Of a stretch of DNA of 9,011 nucleotides, positions 5,523 through 9,011 are shown piece after piece. Numbering within the stretch: position 1 is the first letter of the stretch; each line of letters begins with the position of its first letter. The position numbers and the translations under genes were made by a program. Source of the stretch: Phycisphaerales bacterium. Lineage in GTDB: Bacteria; Planctomycetota; Phycisphaerae; Sedimentisphaerales; Anaerohalosphaeraceae. The stretch spans positions 1 to 9,011 of the forward strand of contig DSDR01000262.1 of assembly GCA_011048645.1 (NCBI GenBank), read 5' to 3'. The notes beneath the pieces are model-generated. The model was not told the origin of the DNA, ran no database searches, and saw only the letters and a program-made list of their open reading frames with translations.

Positions 5523-5610
5523 GATTTGGTCTGTAGGTATGTAAGGATGTAGGTATGTAGGCCCGCCGCAGCGCGGCGCAACAGCGCGGCAGCGTGAGGG
5601 CGCCCGATGA
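5523..5610 (+). repeat. Octamer tandem repeat plus GC-rich segment after P4
   Basis: Four 8-bp units at 5528-5559 (GGTCTGTA, GGTATGTA, AGGATGTA, GGTATGTA) plus GG, then GCCCGCCGCAGCGCGGCGC, AACAGCGCGGCAGCG and GCGCCCGAT, the fullest relative of the GC-rich segment after P2. It contains short stems such as GCCGC-AGC-GCGGC. Confidence 0.75.
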
Positions 5611-5642
5611 TGAGCGGCGCTGCAACCTAATCAATTTGTGTT

Positions 5643-5687
5643 ATTCCGTCTCCCGCGTCGCTGTTCCCCGCGGCGCGGGGGCGGAAT
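5643..5687 (+). other. Two mutually exclusive hairpins between P4 and P5
   Basis: Long stem: ATTCCG (5643-5648) with CGGAAT (5682-5687) and CCCGCG (5652-5657) with CGCGGG (5674-5679). Short stem: CCCCGC (5666-5671) with GCGGGG (5675-5680), which uses the same 3' strand. No T-run follows. It may be a factor-dependent terminator, an attenuator or a REP-like palindrome. Confidence 0.5.
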
Positions 5688-5761
5688 GGTTCTATGATGT
5701 CATTGTGCTGCAATGTAAAAAAGTAATAGATTAGACTCACTGTGTTCGAAAGGAAGGAAAC

Positions 5762-6337
5762 GTGAAGAAGCAAACACTCCTTGTATTGATGTGCGCCCTC
5801 GTTGCGCCCGTATGGGCGGCTGAAACCTGGACGTGGTCCGGCTATGCCGGTTCGACGGGAGGTTCGACGGGAGCGAACGCGACAGGACCCAATCATTACT
5901 TTCAAATCCTGATCGTCGATGGCGGTTCTTTTGTCCAGCCAATCGGAATCAGTAATTTTCATCGTGCTGGCGGCACTATTTTCGAGGATTGGGACCAGAT
6001 CTACAACGACGGCAGCGCGGTCATTGCCTATTCCGCCGAAGGGCTTCACGAATCTATCTCATTTGATTTTGACCTGCACTTAAACGGCAGCTCGCAGGAC
6101 ACCTACCAGCTTGCGATTCAATGGTACGGTGTCAACAGAGAGGTTCAACGTACCTTTGACATCAAATTGGAAGAGGGCAAGTTAAAAGTCCTTAGCAACA
6201 CAGCCGGTCCCGGCCTGACCGGGCAGGATACGCTTGTGATGTCGTCGGCCAGTGTCGTTCCCGCACCGGGTGCGGTTTTGCTGGCGGGGATTGGTACGAG
6301 CGTGATCGGCTGGCTGCGTCGTCGGCGTGCGCTGTAA
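5762..6337 (+). CDS. P5: small beta-rich secreted protein with PEP-CTERM-type tail
   Basis: 191 aa from GTG at 5762, with AGGAAGG (5751-5757) 4 nt upstream; no in-frame ATG stands closer to the signal peptide. Signal peptide 1-19 or 20 (KKQTLLVLM..., cut near VWA-AE), shorter than in the others and lacking the MMKK start. Tail: PAPGA at 167-171, hydrophobic segment, RRRR at 186-189. Low-complexity STGGSTGANATG at 31-42 may be a linker. The rest reads as alternating beta strands (HESISFDFDLHLNGSS, about 96-111), with no Cys in the mature part. I do not recognise the domain. It is the last P gene, convergent with hypA, and the inverted repeat at 6397-6475 probably ends both transcripts. Base composition is GC-richer than P3 and P4. 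Confidence 0.82.
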   Translation: MKKQTLLVLMCALVAPVWAAETWTWSGYAGSTGGSTGANATGPNHYFQILIVDGGSFVQPIGISNFHRAGGTIFEDWDQIYNDGSAVIAYSAEGLHESISFDFDLHLNGSSQDTYQLAIQWYGVNREVQRTFDIKLEEGKLKVLSNTAGPGLTGQDTLVMSSASVVPAPGAVLLAGIGTSVIGWLRRRRAL

Positions 6338-6352
6338 GAATGTAGGTATGTA
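6337..6352 (+). repeat. Short octamer repeat after P5
   Basis: Two units, AGAATGTA (starting with the last base of the P5 stop) and GGTATGTA, at the same place relative to the stop as after P1, P2 and P4. The GC-rich segment is missing here. Confidence 0.6.
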
Positions 6353-6396
6353 AGAGATCGTAAAGTAATAAAATGACTGATTAACAAATCATTGAA

Positions 6397-6475
6397 CCAC
6401 GAAGGGCACGAAGAAACACGAAGTTTATAGTGAAATAAAAAGGATTTCCTTCGTGATCTTCGTGTACTTCGTAGT
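6397..6475. repeat. CACGAAG-type inverted repeat, copy 1, between P5 and hypA
   Basis: A 27-nt left arm (6397-6423, CCACGAAG, CACGAAG, CACGAAG with 2-3 nt between) faces a 27-nt right arm (6449-6475, CTTCGTG, CTTCGTG, CTTCGTA) across a 25-nt AT-rich loop. Placed between convergent genes, it is a plausible two-way terminator for P5 and the hyp operon. Copy 2 is at 7908-7981. Similar (A)CCACGAAG repeats are widespread in environmental bacteria. Confidence 0.8.
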
Positions 6476-6506
6476 GAAAGAACAGTCAAATGATTTTTTA
6501 CGGCTC

Positions 6507-6866
6507 CTATGGGGATATGTCGGGGTCTTCGAATTCGATGTCTTCCAGCAGCAGCGGGGCGTCGGGCTGAAAATCAAAATGGGCGCTCCCGCACGTCGGG
6601 CACGTCGGACGATACACATCAAACGCAAAGACGGTTTGGCAATGGGTGCACTTTGCCTGCAGCGGGATATGGCGAATCTCCAGCCGCATGCCTTCGCACG
6701 GCGTGCCCCGACTGATGCTCTCAAAGGCAAACCGCATCGTCTCATCGTTGATCGCATTGAACTGGCCGCAGGAGATCCGCGCCGCCGCCGGACGCGCGCC
6801 GCCGAGCCGCTCGGCCTGTTCCGTAATCGTCTGCAAAATGCTTTCGGCTACCGCCATCTCGTGCAT
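6507..6866 (-). CDS. hypA: HypA, nickel-insertion accessory protein for [NiFe] hydrogenase
   Basis: 119 aa, the usual HypA length. Starting at ATG 6866 gives MHE at the N-terminus, the known Ni site (N-terminal amine, His2, Glu3); a TTG at 6872 would add two residues and hide it, so I rejected it. The zinc site is intact: CTHC (Cys73, Cys76) and CPTC (Cys89, Cys92). HypA works with HypB to deliver Ni to the hydrogenase large subunit, in the cytoplasm; HypB is not in the window. Its ATG overlaps the hypE stop by one base (TGATG on the minus strand), and GAGGA (complement of 6874-6878) sits 7 nt upstream inside hypE, so translation is probably coupled. It is the last gene of the hypD-hypE-hypA run, ending before inverted-repeat copy 1. 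The acidic end EDIEFEDPDISP is slightly long but not unusual. Confidence 0.95.
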   Translation of the reverse strand: MHEMAVAESILQTITEQAERLGGARPAAARISCGQFNAINDETMRFAFESISRGTPCEGMRLEIRHIPLQAKCTHCQTVFAFDVYRPTCPTCGSAHFDFQPDAPLLLEDIEFEDPDISP

Positions 6867-7882
6867 CAGCAAATCCTCGGCAATTCGCGTCCATAAGGCA
6901 TCTGCACCACCCGCCGCCCGCCGGCTTTGGTCTTCAGTTCGACCAGCGGCTCGGTGCCGGAGACGACCGATCCGATGATCGCGGCGTGTCGGCCCAGCGG
7001 ATGGGTGCGGCAGATGGCGATGAATCGCTCGGCCGCGTCCTCGGCCACAAGGGCGACGATCCGCCCTTCGTTGGCGATGTTCAGCACATCCAGTCCGAGC
7101 ATATCGGCCGCGGCCTGAACCGTGCGGTCGATGGGAATCGCCGCTTCATCCAGCTCCATCGGTAAGCCGACGTGCTGAACGATTTCATTGGCTACCGCCG
7201 CCAACCCGCCGCGCGTCGGATCGCGCATAAACTTGACGTCCCGTCCGAATTTTTCGAACAGCAGCTCGGCCAGCCCGTTCAACGCCGCACAATCGCTTTC
7301 CAGCGATGAGGTAAACTCCAGCCCCTCACGCTGCGACATAATCGTCATGCCGTGGTCGCCCAGCGTGCCGGTGACGATGACTTGATCGCCCACACAGATC
7401 CGCTCAAAGCCCACCTCCGCGCCGTCCAGTTTGGCGCCGATGCCGGCGGTGTTGATGTAGATGCCGTCGGCGGCGCCTTTCTCGACGACTTTGGTATCGC
7501 CGGTGACGATGGGCACGCCGGCGCGCTGGGCGGTGCAGGCGGCGCTATCCAGCAGCGCTTCGAGCAGCCCCATATCAAAGCCCTCTTCGATAATCAGCGA
7601 CAAACTCAGCGCCGCCGGCTTGGCGCCGACCACGGCCAGATCGTTGATCGTGCCGCACACGGCCAGCTTGCCGATGTCGCCGCCATTGAAGACCAGCGGC
7701 TTGACGACAAAGCTGTCGGTCGTAAAGCAGAGGGTCTCGGCGGGGATGTTCAGCTCGGCTGAGTCTTTCAGTTGTCCCAGGGCGGCGTTGGCAAACCGCG
7801 GCACGATGAGTTTGCCGATTAATTCGTTCATCAGCCGTCCGCCGCCGCCGTGCGCCAGCATGACTTTTTTATTTTCAGTCAT
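6866..7882 (-). CDS. hypE: HypE, carbamoyl dehydratase for cyanide ligand synthesis
   Basis: 338 aa, full length. HypE dehydrates, with ATP, the thiocarbamate placed by HypF on its C-terminal Cys, giving the thiocyanate that supplies CN for the Fe(CN)2CO centre. Visible here: AHGGGGRLMNELI (10-22), the AIRS-type ATP-binding N-terminus; FTTDSFVVKPLVFNGGDIGK (53-72); GTINDLAVVGAKP (77-89); VTGDTKVVEKG (126-136); RDPTRGGLAA (220-229); NIANEGR (268-274); and the invariant end PRIC with acceptor Cys338. All key parts are present, so it should be active. It lies 97 nt after hypD, a spacer filled by inverted-repeat copy 2, and overlaps hypA by one base. AAAGAGG is the weak ribosome binding site. The hypF gene needed for the carbamoyl transfer is not in the window. 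Confidence 0.97.
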   Translation of the reverse strand: MTENKKVMLAHGGGGRLMNELIGKLIVPRFANAALGQLKDSAELNIPAETLCFTTDSFVVKPLVFNGGDIGKLAVCGTINDLAVVGAKPAALSLSLIIEEGFDMGLLEALLDSAACTAQRAGVPIVTGDTKVVEKGAADGIYINTAGIGAKLDGAEVGFERICVGDQVIVTGTLGDHGMTIMSQREGLEFTSSLESDCAALNGLAELLFEKFGRDVKFMRDPTRGGLAAVANEIVQHVGLPMELDEAAIPIDRTVQAAADMLGLDVLNIANEGRIVALVAEDAAERFIAICRTHPLGRHAAIIGSVVSGTEPLVELKTKAGGRRVVQMPYGRELPRIC

Positions 7883-7907
7883 AGAGCCTCTTTCAAATTG
7901 TTTTTTT

Positions 7908-7981
7908 AACCACGACGTTCACGAAAGACACGAAGTTTTTTTATTATGTTTTTTTCCGTGCTCTTCGTGTCCTCTGTGGTT
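7908..7981. repeat. CACGAAG-type inverted repeat, copy 2, between hypD and hypE
   Basis: Left arm 7908-7935 (AACCACGACG, TTCACGAAAG, ACACGAAG), T-rich loop, right arm 7954-7981 ending CTGTGGTT. It has the same design as copy 1 with more mismatches. The right arm overlaps the hypD stop codon (complement of 7980-7982). Within a likely operon it may attenuate hypE-hypA transcription. Confidence 0.78.
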
Positions 7982-9011
7982 ACACTTTTTTACCGTATTT
8001 GTACCAGGCCGCACACGCCCCCTCGGTGCTGACCATACAGGGTCCGACGGGCGTGTCGGGGGTGCAGGTTTTGCCGAACAGGGCGCATTGCGGCGGATCG
8101 AGCAGGCCGCACAGCACGTCGCCGCATCGGCAGCCGGCCGGCTCCGGGGTCGGCGTTTCGGTCAGGCCGAACCGCTTGAGCGCGTCAAATGGATGATAGG
8201 CCTCTTTCAATCGCAGCGAAGCGCCCGGAATAACCCCCAGCCCGCGCCACGGCCCGTCCCACGTCTCAAAATACGTATCCATCAGCCGCAATGCGACGGA
8301 GTTGCCCTTCGGCGTAACCACCGCCTGATAAACCGAATCGACCTGCGGGCGTCCGTCGGCAAGCTGGCCGCAGATGCGGGCGATGCCTTCAAGAATCTGA
8401 CCGGCCTCAAAGCCGGCTACCACGCACGGCCGCTTGAATTCTTCGGCGATCGGGCGATAGGCCTCCGAGCCGATGATCACGCTGACATGGCCGGGACACA
8501 GAAAGGCGTCGATCTTGTCGTTGCGGCTGCCCAGCAGCGCTGCCATGGCCGGCACGACGATCTTGTGGCCGCACAGAACGCAGAAATTGTCCAGCCCTTC
8601 GTGTTGCGCCTGCTCGATGGCCACCGCCGTGGCCGGCGTGGTCGTCTCAAAACCCACCGCCACAAATACCACCGTCTTGTTCGGATGTTTTCGGGCCAGA
8701 GCCAGGGCGTTGTCGGAACTGAATACGACCTTGATATTCGAGCGGTGCAGCGTCTCCAGTGAGCCGTTTGTGCCCGGCACGCGAATCATATCGCCATAGG
8801 TCGCGATAAGGCAGTCGTCGCGCTGGGCCAACTCAACCACGGCGTCGATCAGCCCCTGATCGGTCACACACACCGGACAGCCCGGCCCCGACAGCAGCTT
8901 CAGCGACCTCGGCAGCAGCGACCGAATGCCGTGCCGAAAAATCGCCACCGTATGCGTGCCGCACACCTCCATAATCTGAATCGGACGGCCGATCTTCGCA
9001 CACGCCGCGTC
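7980..9011 (-). CDS. hypD: HypD, iron-sulfur scaffold for Fe(CN)2CO assembly (5' end missing)
   Basis: 343 codons are visible; the frame runs past base 9011, and the bases upstream of the ATG at 8972 read DAACAKIGRPIQI before MEVCGTHT, which is normal HypD sequence, so that ATG is internal. Probably only some 15-30 residues are missing. HypD, with HypC, carries the Fe(CN)2CO unit before transfer to the large subunit. Numbering from Met at 8972: CGTHT (Cys4), GPGCPVC (Cys32, Cys35), GFETTTPATA (108-117), CGHKIVVPAM (134-143), CPGHVSVIIGSEAY (159-172), and a Cys-rich end (Cys281, 283, 288, 296, 303, 312, 320) that includes the ligands of the [4Fe-4S] cluster. All expected motifs are present. 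First visible gene of the hypD-hypE-hypA operon; hypC would be expected just upstream, outside the window. Confidence 0.97.
   Translation of the reverse strand, partial: DAACAKIGRPIQIMEVCGTHTVAIFRHGIRSLLPRSLKLLSGPGCPVCVTDQGLIDAVVELAQRDDCLIATYGDMIRVPGTNGSLETLHRSNIKVVFSSDNALALARKHPNKTVVFVAVGFETTTPATAVAIEQAQHEGLDNFCVLCGHKIVVPAMAALLGSRNDKIDAFLCPGHVSVIIGSEAYRPIAEEFKRPCVVAGFEAGQILEGIARICGQLADGRPQVDSVYQAVVTPKGNSVALRLMDTYFETWDGPWRGLGVIPGASLRLKEAYHPFDALKRFGLTETPTPEPAGCRCGDVLCGLLDPPQCALFGKTCTPDTPVGPCMVSTEGACAAWYKYGKKV

Noticed and set aside
6453..6896. Plus-strand 147-codon ORF opposite hypA
   Set aside because: It is the antisense shadow of hypA and starts within the inverted repeat.
7461..8762. Plus-strand ORF of 433 codons opposite hypE and hypD
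   Set aside because: Antisense to two unmistakable hyp genes and passing through the inverted repeat; no protein features.
1084..9011. tRNA, rRNA or transposase genes
   Set aside because: No cloverleaf with CCA-type ends, no rRNA-like stretch and no transposase motif was seen on either strand.

Overview
The window looks like part of a planctomycete chromosome, probably of the class Phycisphaerae (Sedimentisphaerales-like). The assignment rests on five secreted proteins that end in the same short sorting tail (PAPGA, a hydrophobic stretch GIGTSLVGWL, then four Arg), a PEP-CTERM-like signal I associate with that group. A sialate O-acetylesterase-type enzyme and an anaerobe-style hyp operon fit, but no taxonomic marker gene is present, so the placement is inference.

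Layout. Positions 1-1083 (+) hold the 3' part of a sialate O-acetylesterase-like (SASA/SGNH) enzyme, closed by a clear intrinsic terminator. Positions 1180-6337 (+) hold five PEP-CTERM-type surface or secreted protein genes, P1 (1432-2049), P2 (2190-2894), P3 (3876-4637), P4 (4740-5522) and P5 (5762-6337). All have a signal peptide and near-identical C-terminal tails, but their middles differ. P1 and P2 share a Cys ... QxxxW ... VQ/YQ pattern that resembles the thioester domains of Gram-positive adhesins. P3 has an EF-hand/dockerin-like Ca-binding loop, P4 is a beta-rich probable jelly-roll protein, and P5 is a beta-rich protein of unknown fold. Positions 6507-9011 (-) hold hypD (5' end cut by the window), hypE and hypA, the maturation genes for the Fe(CN)2CO and Ni parts of [NiFe] hydrogenases, convergent with the P genes.

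The spaces between genes are unusually rich in structure. A degenerate 8-bp tandem repeat (consensus GGTATGTA) lies just after P1, P2, P4 and P5 and just before P3, followed in three places by a related GC-rich segment. A REP-like cluster of hairpins lies at 3093-3217; it also encodes a possible 50-codon minus-strand ORF with a good ribosome binding site and a LacI-type operator-like palindrome upstream. A consensus sigma-70-type promoter (TTGACA, 18 bp, TATAAT) at 3344-3373 starts a leader of about 500 nt before P3. Two copies of a CACGAAG-rich inverted repeat bracket hypE-hypA.

How it fits together: the P genes look like a locus for displaying different cargo domains on one shared export and anchoring frame, with ends conserved even at DNA level, which suggests module exchange. 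No exosortase is present here, so sorting would rely on a gene elsewhere. The hyp genes form a separate housekeeping operon; hydrogenase structural genes, hypC, hypF and hypB are not in the window.
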